64,000 nucleotides of DNA from JAHJQQ01 sp963737555 (GCA_963737555.1 CAVTTB010000007.1:62001-126000), one strand, 5' to 3'; counted from the first letter of the stretch, positions 17,996-27,876 are shown. Notes: generated by a model not told the origin, from the letters alone. Numbers and translations: made by a program.

Positions 17996-19001
17996 ATGAG
18001 ATACAAACACCGCTTCCTGCACGCCTGCGCGCTGCTGACACTGTGGCTCAGTCTCACCTACACCGCCGCGGCCAGCGCCGACGACTACGAGCTGGGCAGA
18101 CAGGCATTGGAGTCGGGCCATTCAGCGCAGACCATCGAGTTGTGGCGCCCGTTGGCCGAGGCCGGCGACGCGGATGCGCAATTCGGCTTGGGCATCCTCT
18201 ACAACGATGCGATCGGTGTGGAACAGGATTACGCCGAGGCCAATTACTGGTTCCTGCGCGCCGCCGAGCAAGGCTATGCGATGGCGCAATTCAATCTCGG
18301 CAATGCCTACAAGAACGGTACCGGCATGACTATCGACCCGGCGATGGCGGTGATCTGGTGGCGTAAAGCCGCCGAACAGGACTTCGCGCCGGCGCAATTC
18401 AATCTGGGTTCAGCACTCTTGGAAGGCTTCGGCACACCGCGTGATCGTGCCGCGGGTCTGTCCTGGTATCGGCGCGCCGCGGCCAACGGTCATCCGCAGG
18501 CGCAACGCAATCTCGAACTGCACAAGGACACAGCAGCCTCGACTGACGCCAAACCTAGTACGCGTCCCGCCGCCACGCCCACGCCCACGCGCAACTGCAA
18601 CTGCACCGAACGAAACGCCGGCCACAGCAGGCAACAATGCAAAACCGCCGAGTACGCCGCCAGACAAACCCGTCGTCAGTCGACCCACGCCGGCCGCGAC
18701 TGCGCAATCCGCCGACTGCAACGCCTTGCTCGATCAGGATACCAGCACGCACACCGTGCAACTCATGGCCAGCCAAACCGAGACCGATCTCCACGCCTAC
18801 GTCGCGCAGCACGCATTGATTCACACCGCCATCTGCAGCTATCTGATCGAGGGCAATCGCTGGTATGCACTACTCTATGGCCGCTACGATTCGGTCGATG
18901 ACGCCCGCACGGCACTCGAAGCATTACCCGCCAAGGTGCGCGCTGGCGGCGGCTACGTACGTCGCATCAACACCATCAGACATGCAGTAGTCAAACCCTA
19001 G
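17996..19001 (+). CDS. Secreted Sel1-repeat/SPOR-domain protein (frameshifted)
   Basis: The ATG at 17996 opens a signal peptide (FLHACALLTLWLSLTYTAAASA). Residues ~30-165 hold three to four Sel1-like repeats (AQFGLGILYNDAIGV, AQFNLGNAYKNGTGM, AQFNLGSALLEGFGT). A proline/threonine-rich linker follows, in which the frame breaks at about 18575-18600 within repetitive CCCACGC sequence. The other frame continues to a SPOR domain (HTVQLMASQTETDLHAYV to GGGYVRRINTI), which binds denuded peptidoglycan strands at division sites. Intact length would be about 334 residues. It is probably cotranscribed with the transporter just upstream. Confidence 0.75.
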
Positions 19002-19154
19002 GCGTTACAAGCGACGGCCTGTATGAGCGCAGATCATGCGTGACGTTGCCAACCCCGCTGACAAAGACAATACCCTGGCGACATCTGAATACAGCATGAA
19101 GCTTCCGACGGCTTCATTAGATATTCATGGGAGCTATCAGTTCACTTGAACTGC

Positions 19155-20271
19155 TCAGGGCACGCTGCCACGATCCTCTGTGATAGGACGATGATCTACG
19201 ACTGTCCCCGGCCTGCCAGCGGTATAAAGATCTGGATTATTCTTGCGAAAATCGTCCACAAGACTGCGGGTACGCTGATAGACATCGCTCGATATATAAC
19301 CGATTTTAATCATCTCTGCGGCAGTATCCTCTCGCAGTTGCGTGAGTTCATTGCGGTTTACTGTGGCTGGATCCATGACGAACGTGAGTCCTTCCTGCTT
19401 CAGAACCCCCAGACTCTTTTCATTATCCAAACGCGCGGCCACAATCAGACGCTCGCCGGCCTCGCGACCTGTCTGGACGAGCATTTCCTGTAGGTCTGCC
19501 GGCAAACTGTCGAAGAATTTATTGGAGACGACCAGCGCGCCAATCCCATTAATCATCGGCACCCGGGTAACGTATTGTGTCTTTGTAAACCACTGCACGG
19601 CGATCGCTGCAAGCGGCGTGCAGTAGACCGTGTCGATAAGGCCAGTGCTAAGACCGGCAGTGACATCGGGCATCGATAATGGAATGGGTGATAAACCGCG
19701 TGCGCGGAAGATGGCTTCACCGAGCGTATCACCCTGCCACAGCCAGATGCGGCGATGCTTTAGATCATCCAGCGCATTAATGGGTTCTTTGGAAAAAAAG
19801 TAGATGTAACCTATTTCCATCCAGCCCAGCAACCGGTAGCCGTTAACTTGAAAACCCTTTTCCAGTTCCGGTGTCAGCGCGTTGCGTACATGATCGATCT
19901 CCGCAGGGTTGTCGAACATGAACGGCAGTTCCATCACCCGCGCCTGCGAGTTCATCTTGCCAATGCCATACCCTGTAAAAGCGCCACCCTGAACGGTGCC
20001 AAAGCGCATCTTCTTGAGAACGTCGGGCTCATCCCCCTGCGAGGCGCCCGGGTAAATCTTTAACTCCAGACGTCCGTTGCTGCGCGTCTTTACCTGGTCG
20101 CCCCACTCTTGCAGAAGATTCATCCAGGTCGAACCCGGTGGCGCCAAGGTGGCGAATTTCAGCGTGTACTCTGCTGCCCGTGGAGTTCTGCGAAAAGGTG
20201 ATCAGCAAGATGCCGATCATCAGCAACGGCATCGTCTTGAAGAGAGTAGTCAGTCTGTTTCCACGCATCAT
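19155..20271 (-). CDS. TRAP-transporter periplasmic binding protein, DctP family (frameshifted)
   Basis: The N-terminal signal (LTTLFKTMPLLMIGILLITF) is in one frame and the mature protein (LKFATLAPPGSTWMNLLQEW, GAFTGYGIG, LPFMFDNPAEIDHV, KHRRIWLWQGDT, LIDTVYCTPLAAIAVQWF) in another; the break lies near 20165-20185. The mature part has the DctP/TRAP solute-receptor pattern, in which an arginine contacts a carboxylate ligand. About 370 residues if repaired. No DctQ or DctM membrane genes are adjacent, so it is an orphan receptor or its partners lie elsewhere. The ligand cannot be predicted. Confidence 0.8.
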
Positions 20272-20384
20272 TAGAACCACTTCTTTTCCTTCGATAACAG
20301 ATTCGCGGCCCACTGCTCCGCCACCCGGGAGCGAACACCCAAACGGGTAACGGTCCAGTATCTGTGTGTGAAGCGACCTGAAAA

Positions 20385-20461
20385 TGGTGGCTACGGGTGG
20401 ACTTGAACCACCGACCCCAGCATTATGAGTGCTGTGCTCTAACCAACTGAGCTACGTAGCC
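20385..20461 (-). tRNA. tRNA-Met (CAT), elongator type
   Basis: A 77-nt cloverleaf on the minus strand beginning GGCTACGTAGCTCAG, with anticodon loop CTCATAA (CAT), T-loop TTCAAGT and an encoded CCA end. The D-arm and paired acceptor stem fit elongator rather than initiator Met tRNA. Confidence 0.93.
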
Positions 20462-20609
20462 ATAAGACAGTACGACTGGAACGATGACCAGCCGCGAAGA
20501 GAGGCGAAATTGTAGGGGCTGAAGCGGCGGCTGTCCAGCGATGGCGGCAGTCCTGGCCGCCCCATCGCGGACATTTTTATAAAAGAAGCCCCGCTCGATT
20601 ATCAATGTC

Positions 20610-20635
20610 ATTCCGGCACATGGCCGGAATGACGG
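20610..20635. repeat. Inverted repeat downstream of ychF
   Basis: GTCATTCCGGC / GCCGGAATGAC with a short loop, 16 bases past the ychF stop codon. It may act as a transcript end, or be a dispersed GTCATTCCGG-type palindrome; no clear T-run follows on the minus strand. Confidence 0.5.
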
Positions 20636-20650
20636 ATTTATCAGTCCCCG

Positions 20651-21743
20651 CTAAACGTTGAAGCGGAAGTGCATGACATCGCCGTCTTGCACCACATATT
20701 CCTTGCCTTCCAGACGCATCTTGCCGGCCTCTTTAGCGCCCTGCTCACCCTTGCAGGCGATGAAGTCGTTGAAGCCAATCACTTCGGCGCGGATGAAGCC
20801 CTTCTCGAAATCGGTGTGGATCACGGCAGCGGCCTTCGGCGCGGTATCACCCACGTGAATGGTCCAGGCGCGCACCTCTTTGACGCCGGCCGTGAAGTAC
20901 GTCTGCAGGCCCAGGAGTTTGTAGCCGGCGCGGATCACCCGATTCAGACCCGGCTCGTCTTGGCCCATTTCGGCCAGGAACACCCCGCGCTCGTCGTCGT
21001 CGAGTTCAACCAGCTCGGCCTCGATGGAGGCACACACCGGCACCACTTCAGAACCCTCCGCCGCCGGCGAATGCGCGCACGGCATCCAAGTGGGGATTAT
21101 TTTCGAAACCGTCTTCGGCGACGTTCGCGATATACATGGTCGGTTTGATGGTGAGCAGATGCAGATCGTACAACATCTCCAACTCGTCGCTGTTCAGATG
21201 CAGGGCGCGCACCGGGCTTCCCGTATCGAGATGCACGCGCACCCTTTCCAACACTTCGAGTTTCGCTTTGGCGGCCTTATCGCCGGTCCTCGCGACCTTG
21301 GCGACACGATTAACGCCCTTCTCAACTGAATCCAAATCCGCCAACGCCAGTTCGGTGTTGATCACTTCGATATCAGACAGCGGATCGATCTTGTTGGCGA
21401 CGTGAATCACATTGTCGTCTTCGAAACAGCGCACCACATGGGCGATGGCGTCGCACTCGCGGATATTGGCGAGAAATTTATTGCCGAGGCCTTCACCCTT
21501 GGATGCGCCGGCCACCAGTCCGGCGATGTCGACGAAATCCACCACCGCCGGCTGGATCTTCTGCGGTTTGACGATAGCCGACAACTGATCGATGCGCGTA
21601 TCCGGCACCGGCACCACGCCGACGTTTGGCTCGATGGTGCAGAACGGATAGTTTTCCGCCTGAATACCCGCCTTGGTCAGCGCATTGAAAAGTGTCGACT
21701 TCCCCACATTGGGAAGACCGACGATGCCGCATTGGATGGCCAT
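20651..21743 (-). CDS. ychF: Ribosome-associated ATPase YchF (frameshifted)
   Basis: An Obg-related P-loop NTPase of about 363 residues that prefers ATP. G1 motif GLPNVGKSTLF, switch region FVDIAGLVAGASKGEGLGN, then a coiled-coil insert and the C-terminal TGS domain (RAWTIHVGDTAPKAAAVIHTDF). The frame breaks at about 21058-21068 within a GC-rich CCGGCGGCGG tract; the repaired reading is AVRAFAAAEGSEVVPV. It is the last gene of the minus-strand run prs-rplY-pth-ychF, a conserved gammaproteobacterial order. Assembly error is the likely cause of the break. Confidence 0.92.
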
Positions 21744-21749
21744 GAGTGA

Positions 21750-22328
21750 TTATTTCTCGCTGTGTAGTTTATGCATCGCGCGTTCGAATTCGCCGGCGAC
21801 AGCCAATGGCATGACATCGAGCGCACGCTGTATCGCCGCATCGATCTGTTCGCGTTCATCGCGGCTGGGACGGTGCAGCACGTAATCGACGACTTGGTTG
21901 CGGTCACCGGGATGCCCGATGCCAAGGCGTAGACGCATGAAATCTTGTGTACCCAGATGCGCGATCAGATCACGCAGGCCGTTATGACCGCCGTGACCAC
22001 CGCCCTTTTTCAAGCGCACCGTGCCCGGCAATAGATCCAGTTCGTCGTGAACCACCAGAATCTCTGACGGAGGGATACGTAGAAAGTCGGTTAACGCGAT
22101 CACCGCCTGACCACTGCGGTTCATGAACGTGTTAGGTTTCTGCAAACGGCAGTCATGTCCGTGCAGCGTGCAACGACCGACCTCGGCGTGAAACCGCGCT
22201 TCTTTGCGCAAGGAACATTGATTGGCGCGCGCCAGCTCATCAACGAACCAGAACCCGGCGTTGTGCCGGGTCTGTTCGTATTCCGCACCGGGATTGCCCA
22301 GCCCGACGATGAGTTGAACCGCGGACAA
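21750..22328 (-). CDS. pth: Peptidyl-tRNA hydrolase
   Basis: 192 residues, normal family length. Releases peptides from peptidyl-tRNAs that drop off the ribosome. The signature GLGNPGAEYEQTRHNAGF contains the catalytic histidine, with further conserved NTFMNRSGQAV, VVHDELDLLPG and KKGGGHGGHNGL. It starts 21 bases after the rplY stop and ends 6 bases before ychF, so these genes form one operon. Confidence 0.96.
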   Translation of the reverse strand: MSAVQLIVGLGNPGAEYEQTRHNAGFWFVDELARANQCSLRKEARFHAEVGRCTLHGHDCRLQKPNTFMNRSGQAVIALTDFLRIPPSEILVVHDELDLLPGTVRLKKGGGHGGHNGLRDLIAHLGTQDFMRLRLGIGHPGDRNQVVDYVLHRPSRDEREQIDAAIQRALDVMPLAVAGEFERAMHKLHSEK

Positions 22329-22349
22329 GGCGCAGCCGCCCCGTTAGGC

Positions 22350-22980
22350 TCAGGGAGCCGCGGGGGTTTCTTCGGCCGCAGCCACTTCATCACCACCGGT
22401 GCGCGGCGGTTCGATGTGCGCGACCGCCAAGATCGTGACCTTCGCCACGATGCAGCTCGACCAGTTCGACGCCAGCCGGCAGTTTCAGATCGGACAGATG
22501 CAAATGCTCACCGACATTCATAGCCGACACGTCGACTTCGATGAATTCCGGCAGATTGGCAGGCAGACATTCCACGTCGACTTCATTCAGTTCATGAATG
22601 AACAGACCACCGGCAGTCTTCACGCCCGGCGAGACATCGGCGCCGATGAAATGCAGCGGCACGCGCAGATGCATTTTCTCGTTCGCACTCACGCGCTGCA
22701 GATCGGCGTGCAGGATGACCGGACGCGCCGGATGACGCTGCAGATCGCGCAGCACGGCCTGCACCGGCTTGCCGTCGATGGTGACGGTGAGAATGTGCGA
22801 ATAAAAGGCCTCGTCTTGCAGGCGATGCATCAGTTCGTTATGCACCAGCGTCAAGGACTGCGGCTCGGCATCGCCACCATAGATAACAGCAGGCACCTTG
22901 CCGGTACGACGCAGGCGGCGGCTCGCACCCTTCCCCATGTCATTACGCGACTCGGCGCTCAGTTCGAATGAAATACCCAT
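22350..22980 (-). CDS. rplY: 50S ribosomal protein L25, CTC/TL5 type (frameshifted near end)
   Basis: The long form of L25, which binds 5S rRNA. MGISFELSAESRNDMGKGASRRLRRTG is the conserved start, followed by KVPAVIYGG, the L25 domain and the C-terminal CTC domain (VECLPANLPEFIEVDVSAMNVGEHLHLSDL). The frame is lost at about 22427, where dropping one base gives HDLAVAHIEPPRT and an alanine/glutamate-rich tail ending TPAAP, about 209 residues. The ATG at 22980 has GGAGAGAGC upstream. It lies between prs and pth, as in many gammaproteobacteria. Confidence 0.92.
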
Positions 22981-23059
22981 AATTGCTCTCTCCACAAAGG
23001 CCACAACTTGCAGCCGTTACATAACCTCCCCCGCGACCAGGGGAGGGACACAAAAATTT

Positions 23060-24019
23060 TCAATCCATGAACAACGAACTGACCGACTCTTCCAGACTGA
23101 CCCGGCGCATGGTCTCGGCGAGCATCTCTGCAATACTCAATACGCGAATGCGCGTACAGCTTTTCGCGGCCGCGCTCAGCGGAATCGTGTCCGTCACGAC
23201 CAGTTCATCGAGCACCGAGGCATTCAGATTCTCGATGGCCGGCCCCGACAACACCGGATGCGTGCAGTAGGCCATCACCCGCATCGCGCCATGATCTTTC
23301 AGCGCCTGCGCGGCCTTGCACAAGGTGCCGGCGGTATCGACCAAGTCATCGATCAGCACGCAATTGCGGCCTTCCACGTCGCCGATGATGTGCATCACTT
23401 TGGAGACGTTCGCTTTCGGGCGGCGCTTATCGATGATCGCCAGCTCAGCGTCATCGAGACGCTTGGCCAAGGCGCGCGCGCGCACCACACCGCCGACGTC
23501 CGGCGACACGACCATCAGGTCGGGATACTTCTGCCGCCAGATGTCGCCCAGCAAAATCGGCGACGCATACACGTTGTCCACCGGGACATCGAAGAATCCC
23601 TGGATCTGGTCGGCATGCAGATCCACCGTCAAGACGCGGTGCGCGCCGACCTTGCAGATCATGTCGGCGATCACCTTGGCGGTGATCGGCACGCGCGCCG
23701 AACGCGGCCGACGATCCTGGCGCGCATAACCAAAATACGGGATCACCGTCGTGATCCGCGCCGCGGACGAACGCTTCAATGCGTCGACCATGACCAGCAA
23801 TTCCATCAGATTGTCGTTGGTCGGCTCACAGGTCGGCTGCAGCACGAAGACATCCTTGCCGCGGACGTTCTCCATGATCTCGACCATGATCTCGCCGTCG
23901 CTGAACCGGTCGACCACCGCCTTGCCCAACGGCAGGCGCAGATAGTTGACGATGTCCTGCGCGAGCTGCGGGTTTGCATTCCCGCTGAACACCATCATTC
24001 GGTTTTCAGATTCAGCCAC
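23060..24019 (-). CDS. prs: Ribose-phosphate pyrophosphokinase
   Basis: 319 residues, full length. Makes PRPP from ribose 5-phosphate and ATP for purine, pyrimidine, histidine and NAD synthesis. The binding loop VLTVDLHADQIQGFF and the PRPP-binding segment CVLIDDLVDTAGTLCKA are intact, as is the N-terminal MMVFSGNANPQLA. It lies between tRNA-Gln and rplY in the usual order. Confidence 0.97.
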   Translation of the reverse strand: MAESENRMMVFSGNANPQLAQDIVNYLRLPLGKAVVDRFSDGEIMVEIMENVRGKDVFVLQPTCEPTNDNLMELLVMVDALKRSSAARITTVIPYFGYARQDRRPRSARVPITAKVIADMICKVGAHRVLTVDLHADQIQGFFDVPVDNVYASPILLGDIWRQKYPDLMVVSPDVGGVVRARALAKRLDDAELAIIDKRRPKANVSKVMHIIGDVEGRNCVLIDDLVDTAGTLCKAAQALKDHGAMRVMAYCTHPVLSGPAIENLNASVLDELVVTDTIPLSAAAKSCTRIRVLSIAEMLAETMRRVSLEESVSSLFMD

Positions 24020-24049
24020 GCGACAACCTCTGTTTCACTTCTAGCATTT

Positions 24050-24157
24050 GGCTGGGGCGCCAGGATTACTCGCTTTGCTCACCCCTTTGGGGCCGGCTGC
24101 GCCGTTCTCTGCGCGCTACGCGCTCGCGTCGAACCTTATCGGTTCTCATCCTGGCGC
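24050..24157 (-). repeat. tRNA-Gln 3' fragment with T-loop insert
   Basis: The 3' acceptor and T-stem half of tRNA-Gln (CCA end rc TGG, GGGGCGCCAGGAT at 24054-24066) is followed by 62 bases of unrelated sequence (24067-24128) and then the T-loop piece TCGAACC (24129-24135). The rest of the tRNA is absent. An inverted copy, ATCCTGGCGCC, lies at about 24147-24157. The insert resembles the one in the second tRNA-Gln copy (shared GCGAGCGC...GAACG..CGCAGC...GGCCCC...GGGGTGAGC, read on the minus strand). Confidence 0.6.
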
Positions 24158-24210
24158 CGCGCTGCGCACTTCGAAATAATCGTTGCGCGCAACGCGGTCA
24201 CATTACTATT

Positions 24211-24285
24211 TGGCTGGGGCGCCAGGATTCGAACCTGGGTATGCGGGAATCAAAATCCCGTGCCTTACCGCTTGGCGACGCCCCA
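24211..24285 (-). tRNA. tRNA-Gln (TTG), intact copy
   Basis: A 75-nt cloverleaf on the minus strand starting TGGGGCGTCGCCAAG, with anticodon loop TTTTGAT (TTG), T-arm CCAGG-TTCGAAT-CCTGG and an encoded GCCA end. It sits between ispE and prs, the classic gammaproteobacterial location. Confidence 0.94.
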
Positions 24286-24349
24286 AAAAAACTCTGTGTT
24301 CAGACGCTAACTAACAACGCCCGCCTAACCTCAACTCGTACTCAAATGT

Positions 24350-24505
24350 TGGGGCGCCAGGATGATTCGCGGCCTACAGCCGCTCACCCCCACATCCAGG
24401 GGCCACCTCCGCTGCGCTGCGGCGTTCAAGCTCGCTGCGCTCGCTTAGTCGAACCTGGGTATGCGGGAATCAAAATCCCGTGCCTTACCGCTTGGCGACG
24501 CCCCA
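24350..24505 (-). tRNA. Second tRNA-Gln (TTG) copy interrupted in the T-loop
   Basis: On the minus strand this copy is identical to the intact one from the 5' end through the anticodon arm and T-stem to TTCGA. It is then interrupted by 85 bases (24364-24448) before resuming ATCCTGGCGCCCC. The discriminator is present but CCA is not encoded. It could be a pseudogene or need removal of the insert. If the insert is an assembly artefact the gene would be a normal duplicate. The insert is GC-rich with self-complementary segments (AGCGAGCGCAGCGAGC; GAGCGGCTGTAGGCCGC). Confidence 0.65.
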
Positions 24506-24509
24506 ATAT

Positions 24510-25379
24510 TCAGGTTCTCTGTTCTAACACGTGGTGTAACGGCGATCTGTTCCGGCCTTGTGCGACAAACCCCCGCCAACTCGGCGGGCCGTTGCGCCAA
24601 TACTTGCTGCGCGGCAGCCTGGTCGGGAAAGGCTGCAAACACGCAGGCACCGGTCCCGGTAAGCCGTGCGTGGCCAAATTGACTCAGCCAATCAAGGTAT
24701 TGCCCAATCACTGGGTACCGCGCCCGTACCACAGGCGCGCAATCGTTATCGCCAGCGCCCGCGAGGAAGGCGGGTATTCTGATCGGCGGGGTATCGCGTG
24801 TCAATTCGGGCGCGGAGAAAATCTCAGCGGTTGAAACTGTTACCGGCGGGATCAGGACCAGATACCAGGGTTCCGGGAGTTCGATCGGGGTAAGAATCTC
24901 GCCCACCCCCTCGGCCCAGGCCGCGTGGCCACGGACAAAGACCGGGACATCCGCCCCCAGCTGCAGCCCCAGCGTGGCGAGCTGGTCCTCGGACCAGCCC
25001 AGCCCCCATAGATGGTTGAGCGCGACCAACACCGTCGCGGCGTCGGAACTGCCGCCGCCCAGGCCGCCGCCCAGGGGCAGCCGCTTGTCGACATGGATAT
25101 CCACCCCGGCGGCTGACCCCGGCGGCGGACTGCAGCAGGCGCGCCGCACGCACCGTCAGGTCTTGCTCCGGAGCCACACCGGGCAACGCGGTCAGCCGGC
25201 GGATGACACCGTCGGCCGTCACACGCAGCCGAATCTGGTCGGCAATATCGAGGAATTGAAACACGCTTTGCAGGGTGTGATAGCCGTCCGGACGGCGGCC
25301 GGTGATGTGCAGGAACAAGTTCAACTTGGCCGGCGCCGGCCAAGATCGACGCGCCTTCGGCTGCCGGCGTCTCAGTCAC
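24510..25379 (-). CDS. ispE: 4-(cytidine 5'-diphospho)-2-C-methyl-D-erythritol kinase (three frame breaks)
   Basis: GHMP kinase of the MEP isoprenoid pathway, about 289 residues when repaired. Conserved parts: APAKLNLFLHITGRRPDGYH near the start, the ATP-binding LPLGGGLGGGSSDAA, and the C-terminal GFVAQGRNRSPLH. Breaks lie near 25345, at CCCC 25117-25120 and at CCCCC 24570-24574; the last two are fixed by removing one base from the homopolymer. Without repair the frame runs into the tRNA. The GTG start at 25379 overlaps the lolB stop. The stop TGA at 24510-24512 is just 5 bases from tRNA-Gln. Confidence 0.9.
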
Positions 25380-25962
25380 CGTGTCCCGATCCTGACCAGC
25401 CATCGATGACTAAACGCGCGCGCAGGCCATCCCGCTCCAGATCGATACGCCGCGGCAGTTTGCCGAGACCGGGTTGCTCGCGGAATTCCGTGTATTGAAT
25501 AACCCAACCGTCCTGGCGCAGCTGCTGCGGCAGCCCATCGTCCGCCCAATCCCACTGCGCCGGCTGTTCTGGCACGGCGCGGCCGCGCACCCAGTAGCGC
25601 AGACCGGCCACCGGCAGGGTCCAACCGGTGTGGCGCAGCAGCAGGGCATCCGCATCCGGCGCCCGATCCTGCAGACCATCGGCACGCGCCAGCGTCACAC
25701 CCGTGGCGTCGCCGGTCATGCGCACCGTGCCCTGTCCCAGCGGGCCGGAAAGCTCCAAGGTGTAATCCATGCCGGTTTGCCGCCAGTTCAGATTGGCATG
25801 CCAGCCCTGCTCGCCGGCATGCACGGCGATGCGCCCGCGCAGCGACCAGAAGGACCAGTCCGGCGCACTCCAGGCATTGGCCGGACGCTGCGGCAGTTGC
25901 GCGCAGGCGCTCAACAGCAACAGCGAAAGAACCGCGATATAACGCACCGGCATACGGATCAC
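25372..25962 (-). CDS. lolB: Outer-membrane lipoprotein receptor LolB
   Basis: 196 residues with a lipoprotein signal (VLSLLLLSAC, lipobox LLSAC). LolB takes lipoproteins from LolA and inserts them into the outer membrane. The pattern WSLRGRIAVHAGEQGWHANLNW and LELSGPLGQGTVRM is typical. The start overlaps the stop of the TPR gene (ATGA) and its own stop overlaps the ispE start, so the three are translationally coupled. An internal ATG at 25953 is an alternative start. Confidence 0.93.
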   Translation of the reverse strand: MIRMPVRYIAVLSLLLLSACAQLPQRPANAWSAPDWSFWSLRGRIAVHAGEQGWHANLNWRQTGMDYTLELSGPLGQGTVRMTGDATGVTLARADGLQDRAPDADALLLRHTGWTLPVAGLRYWVRGRAVPEQPAQWDWADDGLPQQLRQDGWVIQYTEFREQPGLGKLPRRIDLERDGLRARLVIDGWSGSGHGD

Positions 25963-27713
25963 AGCAGGTATTTTTGCATCGTCTTCAGCAACGCCCGATT
26001 CTCCGGATCGGTACGGCGGGCCTTATCCCACAGCGCGCGCGCCTCTTTGCGCTTACCCTGTTCCCACAGCACCGCGCCGTAATGCGCCGCGACTTCGGCA
26101 TCGCCACGACTGAGCTCATAGGCGCGCTTGAGGTGCTCGGCCGCCGCGTCGAGATTACCAAGGCGATAGTAGATCCAGCCGAGACTGTCGACGATGGCCG
26201 GCTCGTCCGGCGCCAATGCCAAGGCTTTTTCGATCAGCGCCAACGCCTCCTGCAAACGGTCGGTGCGATCCGCCAGCGTATAACCGAGCGCATTCAAGGC
26301 ATGATAATTTTTCGGATCTTCGTTGATGATGCGGCGCAGATCGTCTTCGGCCAACTTCAGATCATTGAGGCGTTCCGCGACCAAGGCCCGTGCATACAGC
26401 ACATCATGGTTGTTCGGTGTTTCGGCCAACACCTGATTGTAGAGTGCGAGCGCCTCACGCAATTGCCCCGCCTCCGACAGAATTTCGCCCTCGACCAAAT
26501 ACAAACGCAACGACAGATTCGGATCGCGCAAGCGCAACGATTGCAATTGCTGCCGCGCCGATTCCATATCACCCAGCTTTGCCGTCAGGCTGGCCATGCG
26601 CGCTTGCGCGTCCAGCCAGTAATCGCCATCACCGACACGCTCGTAACTCAGCAACGCCTGTTTCAGATCGCCGCGCTGTTCCTGTACGCGCGCCAGGTAA
26701 TACCAGGCTTCGTGATCGCGCTTGCCGGTTTCCGCCAGTGTGCGGAAATACGTTTCGGCCTGTTTGTACTGCTGTTGTTCCATCGCCAGCAGGCCCAACG
26801 AATACAGCGCATCGGGGTGTCCCGGCTCACGCTTTATCACCTGCTTGAACTGCGCCGTCGCACCGGCAAGATCTTGTTTATCGAGCAACAGGCGCGCCAA
26901 CGCCAGGCGCAGTTCAATATTGTTTGGATAGGCAGTCACCGCCGTCTGCAGGTCTTGCTGCGCGCGCTGCGCATCACCCAGCTTGTAACGCACGCCCGCC
27001 CGCAGCACCAAGGCGTCCGTCAGATCCGGCTCGATCGCTAGGGCCGCATCGGTTTCGCGCAAGGCCAGCTCGGCATTTTCGGCATGCAACGCCAATCGTG
27101 CGTAGGCCAAGTGCGCCTGTGCCGATCGCGCATGGCTCTGCGCCAAGCGTCCCATCAAGGTCAGTGCCACTTCACGATCTTCGTTGCGCGCGAGCAGCCC
27201 GGTGAGGCTCTGATAGGCCGCCGTCTCGTCCTGCGCCTCGCGCAACAGGACATCGAATTGGGTATAGGCTTCGTCGACATTGCCCGCGCGCAGCGCCAAG
27301 GCTGCCAGCGACTGCCGCGCCTCGTTGCTTTCGGGTTCGAGTTCCACCCAGCGCCGTGCCGCCGTCAGCGCGGCGGCCTCTTGCTTGGCGAACAGCGCGA
27401 TGCGCAAGGCGCGTTCGGCAATCCGCGGATCATCGCTGCTCGCGGCCGCGCGCTGATAATGCTCGACGGAGACATTCAGTTGTTCGCGCTGTCCGGCCAC
27501 TTCACCGAGCAGGATGTCATACAGCAAATCGTCCTCTGCCACCGCGCCTTGCACAGCCGCTCCGGTCGCGCCGGTCGCCGCTGCCGGCGCAGCACTCACG
27601 GGCACATCCGCATCTACACCAGCCGCCGGCGCCGGCTGACGCGGCGACAGCCCCGTGCAGGCGCTCAGGGTCATGACGAGGGTGACTAACAGGCTAAGGA
27701 AAGACAGGTTCAT
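25959..27713 (-). CDS. TPR-repeat lipoprotein
   Basis: 584 residues. A lipoprotein signal (LLVTLVMTLSAC) is followed by an alanine-rich linker and about 12 tetratricopeptide repeats (for example HYQRAAASSDDPRIAERAL, GHPDALYSLGLLAMEQQQY, NYHALNALGYTLADRTD, EPAIVDSLGWIYYRLGNL). TPR proteins at this position, upstream of lolB, are common in gammaproteobacteria. A role as an envelope scaffold or assembly factor is inferred. It is divergent from hemA, with 163 bases between them. Confidence 0.88.
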   Translation of the reverse strand: MNLSFLSLLVTLVMTLSACTGLSPRQPAPAAGVDADVPVSAAPAAATGATGAAVQGAVAEDDLLYDILLGEVAGQREQLNVSVEHYQRAAASSDDPRIAERALRIALFAKQEAAALTAARRWVELEPESNEARQSLAALALRAGNVDEAYTQFDVLLREAQDETAAYQSLTGLLARNEDREVALTLMGRLAQSHARSAQAHLAYARLALHAENAELALRETDAALAIEPDLTDALVLRAGVRYKLGDAQRAQQDLQTAVTAYPNNIELRLALARLLLDKQDLAGATAQFKQVIKREPGHPDALYSLGLLAMEQQQYKQAETYFRTLAETGKRDHEAWYYLARVQEQRGDLKQALLSYERVGDGDYWLDAQARMASLTAKLGDMESARQQLQSLRLRDPNLSLRLYLVEGEILSEAGQLREALALYNQVLAETPNNHDVLYARALVAERLNDLKLAEDDLRRIINEDPKNYHALNALGYTLADRTDRLQEALALIEKALALAPDEPAIVDSLGWIYYRLGNLDAAAEHLKRAYELSRGDAEVAAHYGAVLWEQGKRKEARALWDKARRTDPENRALLKTMQKYLL

Positions 27714-27876
27714 AAATGTCGTATATAACGGCCGGGCCTACCGACCGTTTCCTGGAAGCAGTCAAGGATGGCTATTCTAACAGCATGTTGCGGAAAAACC
27801 GGCAACCGACACGCGCGGCTTGTATTAACCCCCTGCATCCCGCAGAATTTCCGCCTCTTTCCTGGCCCGCTCGTTC

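Noticed and set aside
22898..24310. 470-codon open frame across prs and tRNA-Gln
   Set aside because: Antisense to prs and reading through a tRNA; low-complexity His/Arg-rich translation.
24445..24505. C-terminal extension of IspE running into tRNA-Gln
   Set aside because: Removing one C at 24570-24574 restores the usual IspE end (GFVAQGRNRSPLH) and a stop at 24510.
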